From contig DASVCA010000220.1 of the NCBI GenBank assembly GCA_036381835.1, positions 1 to 27,183 of the forward strand: DNA of 27,183 bases, given 5' to 3'. Within the stretch, counting starts at the first letter, position 1. Every line of letters starts with the position of its first letter. A program made the position numbers and the translations under genes. Below, in pieces: positions 1 to 9,800 of this stretch. The notes beneath the pieces are model-generated. The model ran no database searches. It was not told the origin of the DNA and was given only the letters and a program-made list of their open reading frames with translations. Source of the DNA: DASULK01 sp036381835. GTDB taxonomy: Bacteria; Actinomycetota; Actinomycetes; Mycobacteriales; Micromonosporaceae.

Positions 1-3000
1 CGGTCGTACTCGGCGAGGATCAGTTCCTTGGTGCGGTACGTGCCGTACTTCGCTTCATCCTTGCGCTTGACGATCGGGAACGTCTCCATGATGTAGACAA
101 CGTCTTCTCGGGAGATCCCATAGAGGTGAAAGAAGAAGGCATCCAACTCGGCGCGTATAACCGCCCTTCGCTCCTCATCCCACTGGAATGGTGCCCCGAC
201 ATCCCCGAGCTCACGGCCGAATGGCGCCATTTCGAGCGCGGTGTAGGAAAGCTCCATGACCCGTGGCACCAACCATGTGTCATGACGTGTGAGTGTATTT
301 GGAGCAGGAACTGTAAGCTGATGCCAGATGAAGTAACTCATGCTCGTGCTGCCAGATTTCTGGCGACTTACAAAATCAAAGACAAAGGAAGCTTGACAGG
401 CATACAAAGCTGCGACAGATTTTGCGGACAGGAGCGAGAACGCTAACGGGAACTTATGACCGACAGCCGTAAGAGGAATAGCAGCGATGATTGCCGTCCG
501 CTCGTCTGTTGAGCGACACACTTCACGCCAGCCGAGGAGCCAGCCACGCTTCCAGTGCTTAGCTGCCAGCTTGGCGTCTACCTCGTTTTCATCGACCCAG
601 TAGCGCGGGAGCACAACTGTCGAGGGGTCCTGCTTCTCGGCGAGGGTGAGATCGCGGATGGTGCCGTCCTCGTCGTACGTGGCCCAGCGGTGGTCGTAGT
701 GGTGGAGCATCTTCGCCTCGTACAGGGGCAGCATCTTGGCGTTGCCCTTGGTGAAGACGTTGCCGGTGAGGGTCCAGCCGTCGGCTTCGAGCTCCTCGCG
801 AGTGTGGAACAGGTGCGAGTCGTTCGACATGTCGAACATCCTCATGAACGAGACACCCCAAGGGTTCCCGTTCGGATCACCCTCCTTGATAAGGACAGGC
901 ACCCGGCGGTAGATGCCGAGGGTGATTTCGGCGTCGCGGCGGGAACGGAAAACGGGACAGGTGCCGGTGTTGGGGTTGAGGAGACTGATCTCCTCGGGCG
1001 TCAGGGTAAACGCCTTGTCGGCGTTGTCCAGTTCGGCAGGATCGTGGAGGAAGAACGCAAACTGGGCGGCGGGCTCACGAAGGCCACGGCCGACCAAAGA
1101 CAGGATGGCAAACTTGAATGAGCGATGCACCCCGGGGAACAAGGGTGCAGCGTTCTCGAAATCGTACAGGGCCGAGATTGAGCCATTGCACACGAGGTCC
1201 TTGAAGAAGTATTGAGTGGTCGCGTCCGTGGCGATGCCGGTGGGGACGATCACCCCCATACGTCCGCGCGCACCCATCAACATCCGGTCGGCCTCTGCGA
1301 AAACCGCGTAGGTGTTGATGTCGCCCCGGCCGGTCAGCGGGTAACGGCCACCGTTACGTAGGAAGTGGCTCTCGCCTTCCGCTTTCCGCTTCGCCGCCTC
1401 GAACTCCTCATACAGCGAGCGGCGGTCCTTGTCCTCCTTCAATGCGGCGATGAGCGTCTTGCGGGCCGCGGCGTTCGGAGCTGTCGCGATCGCCGAATCG
1501 CGCTGCGCGAAAAACTCCTGCTCCTGGAGCTTGATGCGCTCCCACGGCGGGTTGCCCAGGACGCAGTCGAAGCCGCCGGCCCAACCCGTCGAGGGGTCGA
1601 TGCCGGCACCACTCTCGGGCACCTCGAAGACGTCGGGGAACTCCAGATGCCAGTGGAAGAAGCGGTACTGCTCGCGCAGCCGTTCGATCTCACCATGCGT
1701 CGCCTCCGACGCGGCCGACGCGTCAGGGTCTTCCAGCGCGCGAAAAACGCCGTGGGTGACGGCGGGCGGGGCATCCTTCGTCTTCCGCCACATGAACGCC
1801 GCGCACCAAGCGTCGGCTACGTGCCGCGCACGCACATACTCGGGGGACTTCTCCCATTCGCGGTAGGCGGCCTCCTGCTCACGCACCATCCCCAGATCGT
1901 CGGACGGGGCGTCGAGGATGCGGCGCAGGCCCTGCGCGAACACGGTGTTGGCCACCTTCGCGCCTTCGTCCAGGTCGAAAAGACTCGCCTGTCCTGCTCG
2001 CTGCTCGGCGTTTTGCTTCGCGAGCCCCTTCGCGAACTTCTTGTCGTCGCCCTCGATCGGTTTGAACGCCTCGTCGGGGATACCCTTTCTCAGCAGCACA
2101 GGGGTAGCCCCGATCAGCGCGTTGCCGTGCTTGATGTGCGCGTCCAGGAAGCTGAGCGGCTTACCCGGCTCCAGGGCCTCCAGCCACAGCGACACCTTGG
2201 CAAGCTCCACCGCCATCGGGTTGAGATCCACGCCGTAGATGCACCGGGCGATCACCTCATGCAGGGCGTGCCGCACCGCGTCCAGGGTCGGCTCCGGGTT
2301 GCGCTCCCGCACCGCCGCGACCCGCTTCGCGATCCGCCGGGCGGCGGCGACCAGGAAGTGGCCGGAGCCGCAAGCCGGATCGCAGACCTTCAAATCCAGC
2401 AGCTCGGCGACGATCGTCTCCGACGGGTCGGGCCGACCGGCGGCCGACGCCTGCTGCTCGCCGCGCTTGACCGCGTCGTCGATCACCGGGTCGAGCGCCG
2501 AATCCAGCAGACACTCGATCAGCGAAGACGGGGTGTAGTAGGAGCCGGTGGTCTTGCGGGCGTTGCCGGGCAGCTCCACCAGCTCGAACGTGCGGTCCAC
2601 CGCGCTGTGCTTCGGCACCAGCTCCAACAGCGACTCGTAGATCGAACCCAGCTCCTCCGCGTCCAGGTGCCGGTAGTCGACCGACCGCCACCGGCCCGAT
2701 CCCGCGTCGCGCACCTGCGACAGGTGGCGGACCGCGGCCAGCAGATACTCGTTCGACAGAGACAGGCCCGCCAACGGCTCGTCCGCCGGCCGGTGGTCGA
2801 AGATGCCGCCGAGACCGGGCAGGCCGAGCTCGGGACGGCCGTTCTCATCACCGAGCGCGTCCAGGACGATCCGCAACGCCTGATACAAGTCGCCGTGGGC
2901 GGTGCCCCGACGCCGCCGCGCGAGCGTGCGCAGCCGGGCCGAGGAGAAGTACTTCGCATACCGTTCACGGGCCAGTTCGCTCGTACCCGGCGGGTGCAGG

Positions 3001-3923
3001 ACCTCCCGGTCCTCGGCGACGAACAGGAACAGCAGCCGGTAGACCAACCGCAGCAGTGCGTTGTGGAACGCCTGGGCGTCGAAGTCCTCGCGGAGCCGGT
3101 TGTTGTCCGGGTGGCGCAGGAAACCGGTGCCGAGCGCGGTGATGGCCTCCTGCACACCCTTACGGAGCTGCTCCAGCGCCCGCAGGCCAGAGGAGATCGC
3201 CTCGGTGCGCCACTTCTCCAGCCAGCACGTCGACGGGGGCGCACCCTCGGCCACCTCGAAACGGGAGACGTGCAGCAGCCGATACAGCAGAACGAACTCG
3301 CTGAACAGCTCGCCGTCGAAGATCGCCTCCAGGTCGAACTCGACATACGCCGCCGTGGCCAGCGCGCTGGAGTCCCGCAGCAGTCGGAGCTGACGACCGT
3401 TGGTGAGCACCCCCCACAGGTGGGCGTCGGTGCGGTTCAGGCACTCCTGCACCAGCGACTGCGGTGGGACGCTGCCCGCGCCGGCCGGACGCCTGTCCAG
3501 CCCGACGTGCCACGGCGCGAAGTGGATCGGCACATGCCGCCAGCGGTGACTGATCGGGAACGTCTTACCACCGTCGTCCGCCACGATCCCCGACGGCCCG
3601 ACCGCGGTCAGCCGACCGAAGCCGAGCTCGGAGAACAGCGGCTCCAGCCACTGCGTGACCGCCAGGCCGGTCGGATCGGCCGGGACCTCCGCCTCCGGGG
3701 CGACCGGCAACCGGTCGCGCAGCTCCTTCCACACCGACTTGAGGTAGTCCCAGTGCCGTTCCGCCTCGTCACGCACCGAACGTGAACCGACCACCCGGTA
3801 GTCGGCCGGCCGGGAGCCGCTGACGTCCTTGCCCTCGGCGATGCGGACCAGCATGTCGGCGGGCAGCAGCCCGCCGACGGTGTGCACGGCGGAGAAAACC
3901 TGGTTGCGGGAGATGGCGGACAT
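1..3923 (-). CDS. Large N6-adenine DNA methyltransferase, Eco57I/PglX/DrmMI-like, 3' end beyond window
   Basis: Probably methylates adenine in DNA as the modification arm of the defence operon. I translated the minus strand from ATG at 3923 and found no stop down to position 3, so at least 1307 residues are present and the C-terminus lies outside the window. Visible motifs are TGSYYTP from residue 459, SAM-binding motif I DPACGSG at 515-521, and catalytic motif IV NPPW at 791-794. The long N-terminal part, with a WGVLTNGRQLRLLRD segment, and the long C-terminal part resemble Type IIG, PglX and DrmMI enzymes, where the C-terminal part recognises the target. I see no convincing nuclease motif. 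The start codon overlaps the stop of the SNF2 helicase by one base (TGATG), implying translational coupling; the same SNF2-methylase pairing occurs in class 1 DISARM (drmD-drmMI). Third-position GC drops over about 300-530, in the presumed recognition region. The methylase call is firm; the DrmMI assignment is inference. Confidence 0.9.
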   Translation of the reverse strand, partial: MSAISRNQVFSAVHTVGGLLPADMLVRIAEGKDVSGSRPADYRVVGSRSVRDEAERHWDYLKSVWKELRDRLPVAPEAEVPADPTGLAVTQWLEPLFSELGFGRLTAVGPSGIVADDGGKTFPISHRWRHVPIHFAPWHVGLDRRPAGAGSVPPQSLVQECLNRTDAHLWGVLTNGRQLRLLRDSSALATAAYVEFDLEAIFDGELFSEFVLLYRLLHVSRFEVAEGAPPSTCWLEKWRTEAISSGLRALEQLRKGVQEAITALGTGFLRHPDNNRLREDFDAQAFHNALLRLVYRLLFLFVAEDREVLHPPGTSELARERYAKYFSSARLRTLARRRRGTAHGDLYQALRIVLDALGDENGRPELGLPGLGGIFDHRPADEPLAGLSLSNEYLLAAVRHLSQVRDAGSGRWRSVDYRHLDAEELGSIYESLLELVPKHSAVDRTFELVELPGNARKTTGSYYTPSSLIECLLDSALDPVIDDAVKRGEQQASAAGRPDPSETIVAELLDLKVCDPACGSGHFLVAAARRIAKRVAAVRERNPEPTLDAVRHALHEVIARCIYGVDLNPMAVELAKVSLWLEALEPGKPLSFLDAHIKHGNALIGATPVLLRKGIPDEAFKPIEGDDKKFAKGLAKQNAEQRAGQASLFDLDEGAKVANTVFAQGLRRILDAPSDDLGMVREQEAAYREWEKSPEYVRARHVADAWCAAFMWRKTKDAPPAVTHGVFRALEDPDASAASEATHGEIERLREQYRFFHWHLEFPDVFEVPESGAGIDPSTGWAGGFDCVLGNPPWERIKLQEQEFFAQRDSAIATAPNAAARKTLIAALKEDKDRRSLYEEFEAAKRKAEGESHFLRNGGRYPLTGRGDINTYAVFAEADRMLMGARGRMGVIVPTGIATDATTQYFFKDLVCNGSISALYDFENAAPLFPGVHRSFKFAILSLVGRGLREPAAQFAFFLHDPAELDNADKAFTLTPEEISLLNPNTGTCPVFRSRRDAEITLGIYRRVPVLIKEGDPNGNPWGVSFMRMFDMSNDSHLFHTREELEADGWTLTGNVFTKGNAKMLPLYEAKMLHHYDHRWATYDEDGTIRDLTLAEKQDPSTVVLPRYWVDENEVDAKLAAKHWKRGWLLGWREVCRSTDERTAIIAAIPLTAVGHKFPLAFSLLSAKSVAALYACQASFVFDFVSRQKSGSTSMSYFIWHQLTVPAPNTLTRHDTWLVPRVMELSYTALEMAPFGRELGDVGAPFQWDEERRAVIRAELDAFFFHLYGISREDVVYIMETFPIVKRKDEAKYGTYRTKELILAEYD

Positions 3924-6853
3924 CAGGCGTGACCTCCGGCGGGGGTGGCGGACACGGGCAGGTAGACGTAGGCGCCGAGAATGTCGGCGGGTTTCTGCGC
4001 GGTTACGGTCAAACCGCGGACGATCTCACCGGCAGCGCTGCGGACCCGGCGGTGCGAGGCGAGGAGCTCGGCGGCCAGCTCCTCCCCGTACCCCGTGAGA
4101 TGGTCGGTGAGCGCGGGCAGCTCGTCGATCAGCCGTTGCATGGTGCGCTCCCCGAACATCGGGTCGGTGTTCTCGTCGGCGGTCGCATCCAGCAGGCCGC
4201 GGGCCTGCTCAGCCGGCAGCCAGGCAGCGTTCCTGGGCGGGCCGGTGAAGGCGAGCAGCCGGGCGTCCTCGGCGACGAGTTGCCGGGTCCCGGTCCGGGA
4301 CGGCAGCGTGAGGTGGAAGCGGTAGCGGACCAGCAGCAGCGTGGTGCGGGTGTCGACCGCACGGGTGCGGATGACGCCGCAGCGGCGGGCCGGGCGGGGC
4401 CCGGCGGCCCGCTCGTCCAGGGCAGCGTTCAGCACGTACCCGGCGAGCGCGACCACTGCCGGATCGGTACGCACCAGCGCGGCCTCGCCACGGGCCACCG
4501 CCGCCGTGGTGCGGAACGGCACCGGCCGGCCCGACTCGACCGCGTCGCCGCCGAGCACCGGGGCCAGCACGTCGCGCAGCCCGGCCGGGGTGCCGCTCAA
4601 GTCGGCGGTGAAGTCACCGCTCGGGTCGTCGCGCAGCACCCCGTCAAGGCCGCGCAGCGCCTGGCGGACGAAGTCGCGGATCTCCCCCGCCCGGCCCAGC
4701 GTGTCCCGGATCGCCGCGACCTCCCGGGCCACCTCCTCCGGGCGGATCGAATGCTGGGCGAACCGGGAGCGGGACGTCTTCTCCCGTTCCGCGGCGGACT
4801 GCCACTGCGCCTGCAGGGCGGCGGCCTTCCGGTCGATCGCCCGGTACTCCTCCGCGTCGAAGAGGCTGCCCTGGCCGTCCTGTCCGCCGCGCAGCAGCAG
4901 CCATTCGACGATCGCGTCGGTCACCCCGGCCGAGGCCTCGTCCGGCACGGAGACGGAGATGCCGAGGTCCTTGCGGATCTGACGGTGCTTTTTGATCAGC
5001 ACCTCGAGGACCTTGCCGTCGATGCCGTTGTCGCTGCCGTAGAGGGTGATGACCTTGACCACGTCCCGCTTCTGCCCGAACCGGTCGACCCGGCCTTCCC
5101 GCTGATCGTGGCGGGTCGGGTTCCAGGCCAGGTCGTAGTGGATCACGGCGTCGAAGTAGTGCTGGAGGTTGACGCCCTCGGAGAGACAGTCGGTGGCGAC
5201 CAGCACCCGCCGGGCGGTCGGGTCGTCACCGGCCAGCTCCGCCAGTTCCTCGATGCGTTGCAGCCGCTGCTGCGGGGAGAGGGTGCCGGTGACCGCGCGT
5301 ACCACGGTCTTCTTGCCGAGCTGGCCGTCCAGGTGCTCGGCGACGTACTCGGCCGTCGGGATGTAGCGGCAGAAGACGATCGGGTGGTAGCCGTCCTTCA
5401 GCAACGCCTTAATGTGGGTGATCAGGGCGGCGAGCTTGCGGTCCTCGGCCGGTCCCTCCAGGGCGGCCGCCCGTTCGGCGAGCGCGGCCAGCTTCGCGCT
5501 CGCGTCGTCGGTCTCCGCGCCGGGAGCCACATCGAGCCCTTCCATGGCGTCGTTGTCCACCGAGTCGCTGGCCAGCGGGGCGCCCAGCCGGTCGGCCTCC
5601 TCGGCGCTGGCGGCCGCGGCGGTCGCCGACCGGGTACGCAAGGTCTGGGCGGCGGCGCGCGGCGAGGAAACCAGCGAGCGCAGCAGGGCGATCGCCGACC
5701 ACCAGGCGATGCGCGCCTCCCGCCGGCCCTGACTGCCGGCGGCGGTCACCCGCTCGCTGGCGTAGGCGATGGCGTCGTCGAGCAGTGCCCGGTAGGCCGG
5801 GGAGAGCCGGTAGGTCTCGTCCTTGAAATGCCGGTCGGCGGGGAACGAGGTCTGCTCGGCCAGGCTGTCGTCGGCCAGACCGTCCTTCCTGGTCAGATAC
5901 TGCCGCACGTCGGCCCGCTTGCGGTGCACGAAATGCTGGGCCAACAGTCGGCGGCCGGCGTCGGTGCTCAGGTCCACCGTGGCCAGTTCCGGCCGGACCA
6001 GGCCGAGCAGATTCCGGAAGGCGCTCTCCTTGCCGCTGTGCGGAGTCGCCGTCACCAGCAGCAGATGGCGGTCCGCGTCGGCGGCGACCCGCTGCAGGAG
6101 CTCGTAGCGCAACTGGTTCTGGGTGGCGGATCTGCTCTGGGTGGCATCGTCAGCGGCGACACAGGTGTGCGCCTCGTCGACGATCACCAGGTCCGGGCAG
6201 TGCCGGACGAAATCGTCCCGGTGCCGGGTCGACTTGATGAAGTCGGTGGAGACGATCACGTGCGGGTGTTTGTCGAACAGGGACTGTCCCAGATCCAAGC
6301 CGCGCTCCAGTTTCGACACCGTCGAGGCCAGCACCAGCTCGGCGTCGATGCCGAACTTGCTGCGCAGCTCCGCCTGCCACTGCTCGGCCAGCGCCGGTGA
6401 GCAGAGCACGGCGAGCCGACTGGCACTGCCCTGGGCGAGCAGCTCGGCTGCGATAAGACCGGCCTCGACCGTCTTGCCGATACCGACGTCATCGGAGATC
6501 AGCATGCGGACGGTCCGCTGCCGCAACGCCATCATCAGCGGCACGAGCTGGTAGGCGCGGGGCTCGACGGCGATACCGGCGAGCGAACGGAACGGGCCGG
6601 CCCCGGAGCGGAACCCGATCCGCAGTGCGGAGCGCAGCAGCCCGGCCGCGCTCGCGTCACCGAGGTCGCCGGGGGTGGGCGGGGCGAACTGTGCGGCGGT
6701 CACATTCTCCAAGGTCGGGAAGACGGCCGCGACCTCGTCGTCCGAGCCGCCGAGCGGACGGAGGACGAGCATGTCGGGGGCGCTGTCGGGCAGCACCACC
6801 CATTCGCGACCACGGGCGGAGACCAGAGATCCGGGGGTGAAAGTGGTCGTCAT
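3923..6853 (-). CDS. SNF2/RapA-type superfamily 2 helicase, DrmD-like
   Basis: Predicted ATP-driven DNA translocase or remodeller of 976 residues. An N-terminal segment leads into a DEAD-like ATPase core with Walker A (DDVGIGKT, residues 121-128), Walker B DEAH (226-229) and motif III TAT (268-270). The C-terminal helicase lobe carries VLVATDCLSEGVNLQ (about 550-564) and a SNF2-style motif VI with QREGRVDRFGQ (584-594). The stretch FRSLAGIAVEPRAYQLVPL before Walker A is typical of the family annotated as DrmD in class 1 DISARM. About 380 residues after the core have no motif I recognise. ATG at 6853 has a GAGGA 11 nt upstream (6865-6869) and starts 45 nt after the kinase-helicase stop. The stop overlaps the start of the large methylase by one base. 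Other SNF2 proteins next to Type I-like systems look similar, so the DrmD label is probable rather than proven. Confidence 0.9.
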   Translation of the reverse strand: MTTTFTPGSLVSARGREWVVLPDSAPDMLVLRPLGGSDDEVAAVFPTLENVTAAQFAPPTPGDLGDASAAGLLRSALRIGFRSGAGPFRSLAGIAVEPRAYQLVPLMMALRQRTVRMLISDDVGIGKTVEAGLIAAELLAQGSASRLAVLCSPALAEQWQAELRSKFGIDAELVLASTVSKLERGLDLGQSLFDKHPHVIVSTDFIKSTRHRDDFVRHCPDLVIVDEAHTCVAADDATQSRSATQNQLRYELLQRVAADADRHLLLVTATPHSGKESAFRNLLGLVRPELATVDLSTDAGRRLLAQHFVHRKRADVRQYLTRKDGLADDSLAEQTSFPADRHFKDETYRLSPAYRALLDDAIAYASERVTAAGSQGRREARIAWWSAIALLRSLVSSPRAAAQTLRTRSATAAAASAEEADRLGAPLASDSVDNDAMEGLDVAPGAETDDASAKLAALAERAAALEGPAEDRKLAALITHIKALLKDGYHPIVFCRYIPTAEYVAEHLDGQLGKKTVVRAVTGTLSPQQRLQRIEELAELAGDDPTARRVLVATDCLSEGVNLQHYFDAVIHYDLAWNPTRHDQREGRVDRFGQKRDVVKVITLYGSDNGIDGKVLEVLIKKHRQIRKDLGISVSVPDEASAGVTDAIVEWLLLRGGQDGQGSLFDAEEYRAIDRKAAALQAQWQSAAEREKTSRSRFAQHSIRPEEVAREVAAIRDTLGRAGEIRDFVRQALRGLDGVLRDDPSGDFTADLSGTPAGLRDVLAPVLGGDAVESGRPVPFRTTAAVARGEAALVRTDPAVVALAGYVLNAALDERAAGPRPARRCGVIRTRAVDTRTTLLLVRYRFHLTLPSRTGTRQLVAEDARLLAFTGPPRNAAWLPAEQARGLLDATADENTDPMFGERTMQRLIDELPALTDHLTGYGEELAAELLASHRRVRSAAGEIVRGLTVTAQKPADILGAYVYLPVSATPAGGHA

Positions 6854-6898
6854 CAGTCAGGGGTTCCTCACAGATCGAACGGGGGTGAATCGGGTGCC

Positions 6899-9800
6899 TC
6901 AACCGTCGCTTCTGGTGCCGAAGTAACGCGGGAGCCGGTCGACGATCGCCGACCAGTCGTCGTCGTACCGGAACCGGACCACGTCCCAGCCCGCGTCGTA
7001 GAGCCGCTGCTCCGCCTCCTGGTCGCGCTCGGCGATCACGGTGTGGTCGTGCACCGGGCCGTCGACGAAGACCGCGACGTTGACGCCGGGCAACCGGTAG
7101 ACGAAGTCCGGCCGGGCCAGGGCCTCGGTGATGAAGGTCTGTGCCTCGTCCGGAAGCCGCAGCCCGCGCTCCTTCAGCCAGGTGAGCAGCTTCTCCTCCA
7201 GCCCGCTCTCCGCATTCCCGGACAGCCGCGTCAACTGCTGGGTACGGGACTCTCCCCGACCGGTGGTCCGCGCCTTCGCGGCGGCGAAACGCAGCAGCAG
7301 GTCCCGGGCGGCATGCCGGTCGATGAGGGCGTGGCTGAGCTGGTTGCCGTAGGTGAGCAGGCACTCGTAGCAGCCCCGCGCGCAGGGGCGGTCCGGGTGC
7401 GGGCCCCCCAGGTCGTTGCCGTCGGGGTCGAAATGGCAGATGGTCAAGGCCTCGGCGGCGGCACGGGCCAGGGCGTCCGGGTCGGACTGCATCAGCCGCA
7501 GCACCCCGGCGCCGCCCTCGGCCGCTTCGGTGAACAGGATCCGGTCGCGGGGGCCCTCATCGGGCGGCAGCAACTCGCTGGTCAGCTCCGAGTCCTCCAG
7601 CTCGAAGGCCGCTTCGATGCCGCGTTCCAGCGCGTACATCAGGGAGACCGCGGCCGGCTCCGGCAGCGGCTCGTCCAGCTTCAGCACCAGGATGTTACGT
7701 CGGTCCTCCACGTACGGGATGACCCGCTTCTTCCGGCGCTTCTCGTTGCCGTCGGCGTCGATGACCGGCATCTCGCTGGAGTCGCCGGCGGCTTCGGCGG
7801 CGTCCCGCTCGTTCAACCAGCGCCCGTCACCCGGGTCGAGCCAGAAGCCGTCCGGCTCGTCCGGCTTGGCCCGCAGCCGACCCAGGTTGGTGATCCGCAC
7901 CGTCGCCGAGTCGCCGTAGGACAGGGTGGCGAATTGTCCGGCGGAGTCGCTGACCAGGGCGTCGCGGCGGCCGGGGCGCGGGCCGTGGTCGTGGAAACGA
8001 TACGAGGTGACCAGCCGGAACCCGGCCCGCCGCCGCTCCTCCTCGTCCGAGGAGATCCGCTCCCGGCGCACCGTGTAGACGGTGTGCAACTGGAGCAGGC
8101 CCGTTGTCTTATCGGGCAGCGGCGCGTCACACATCTCGCACCGGTCGGCACGCTCCCGCACGTCGTGGTGGTAGCCGCACCGGGCGCAACGGCGCGCCTC
8201 GCTGGTCACGACCTCCCCGCTGGCGTTGGGCGGCAGCTGGATGCGCGTCACCTGGTACCGCGCGCCCTCGTGGTAGATCAGCGCGCCCGGCCCGAACTCA
8301 CGGATGGCGAGGAACCGGGGGCGCTGCAGGTAATCCCCGTCGCCGGACCGCCGCCCGGTGGTCGGGATGTACGCGGCAAGCGGCAGCCGGGGGAACGAGT
8401 ATCCGGGCAGGAAACCCTCGCTGGCGAGATAGCGGTACGGGTTGAAGTCGGACAGCACCGACTTGCTCTCCACGCTGTCGTTCTTCAACAGGTTGAGCTG
8501 GGTCTCGGCCTCACGCCGGCGGTTGACCGCGATCTTGCGGTCGCGTTCGGAGAGGGTGTGGTCCAACACCCGGCGGTTCTGCTCAGCCTGGTCGACGAGC
8601 GCGGCCCGGAACAGGTCGCGCCAACGGTCGAACGCCTGGTCGAAGCGCGTGGGGGCGGTGCGGACCGTCTCCTCGATCCACCGCTCATCCCACCAGGTGG
8701 TGTTCTCGAAGTCGGCGAGCAGCCCGGCGAAGACCTGCCTGGCCGCCCGCACCGCCCGTTCCTGGGCGTCGGTGTCATACAACGCTGCGGCGATGTGGTC
8801 GTGCAGGGGCAGGGCCGGGTCCGGGTGGCGGGCCCCCTCGTCGTAGCCGATGTCGATGACCTCGGGAATCGATCGGCCCAACTTGAGCCCGGCCTCCGCC
8901 AGCCAGATCGCCTGTACGTGCGAGCGCACCAGATCCTCGTTCGTCAGGTCGAGACGCGGCGGGGCGACCGCCCCCGCGACCATCCGCTCGGAACGGCGGA
9001 AGTAGTACTGGTCGTGGCTGTTGCCGGTGGCGCAGTACGTGGTGACCAGCGCGGGCTGTCCGGACCGGCCAGCCCGCCCGCTGCGCTGGGCGTAGTTGGC
9101 GGGGGTCGGCGGCACGTTGCGCATCAGGACGGCGTTGAGCTCGGAGATGTCGACACCCAGCTCCATGGTCGGCGAGCAGTAGAGCAGCTTCAGGTCGGCG
9201 TTACGGAACGCTTCCTCGCGTTTCTCCCGCTCTTCGGGCGCGACCTGCGCGGTGTGCTCGCGGGCGATGAGCCCGTTGAGGGTGGCGGCGGTGTTCCGGT
9301 AGAGGTCGCGGAAGAAGGTGTTGACGCGGGGCCCTTGGCCGCGGGCGTAGGTGCGGGTGAGCGGATCGTGCGCCCCGGTCTCACCGGTGCCGGCCAGCCA
9401 GATCAGACACGCCGCCGAGACCCGGTAGCCGGTGACGGCCGCGCCGGTCGAGCGGTGGAAGCGGCCCGCCCGCTGCGGGGCGGCCTCGACCTCCGTGACC
9501 AGACCGGCCCCGGCGAGCACCTTGAGCAGCTGCTCGATGATCCGCTGGGCGTCGTCGACCGGCAATCCGGTGAAATGCTCCCGCCGCAGGTACTTGCCGA
9601 ACTTGCCCCGCCCGGACAGGAAGAGCCCGGAGCGGTCCAGGCCCGGCCGGGACGATTGCGGGTAGGCGGTGCCGACCCGGGGGCGGTCACTGGCGGAGAG
9701 CACCCACGGGTCAACCAGACGTTCCTCGCTGGCACGCTGCAGGCTGTCGAAGTCGTCGCGGAAGTACTGCACGTCGATGGCGAGGGAACGGCGCATCTCG

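Noticed and set aside
1..3923. The idea that the large methylase region is a set of broken gene fragments
   Set aside because: Direct translation from 3923 shows one unbroken frame to the window edge with methylase motifs in order; it only lacks a stop because the window ends.
1365..6400. Plus-strand open frames of 806 and 823 codons at 1365-3785 and 3929-6400
   Set aside because: They are antisense shadows of the large methylase and the SNF2 helicase, with low-complexity Arg/Gln/Gly composition and no motif.
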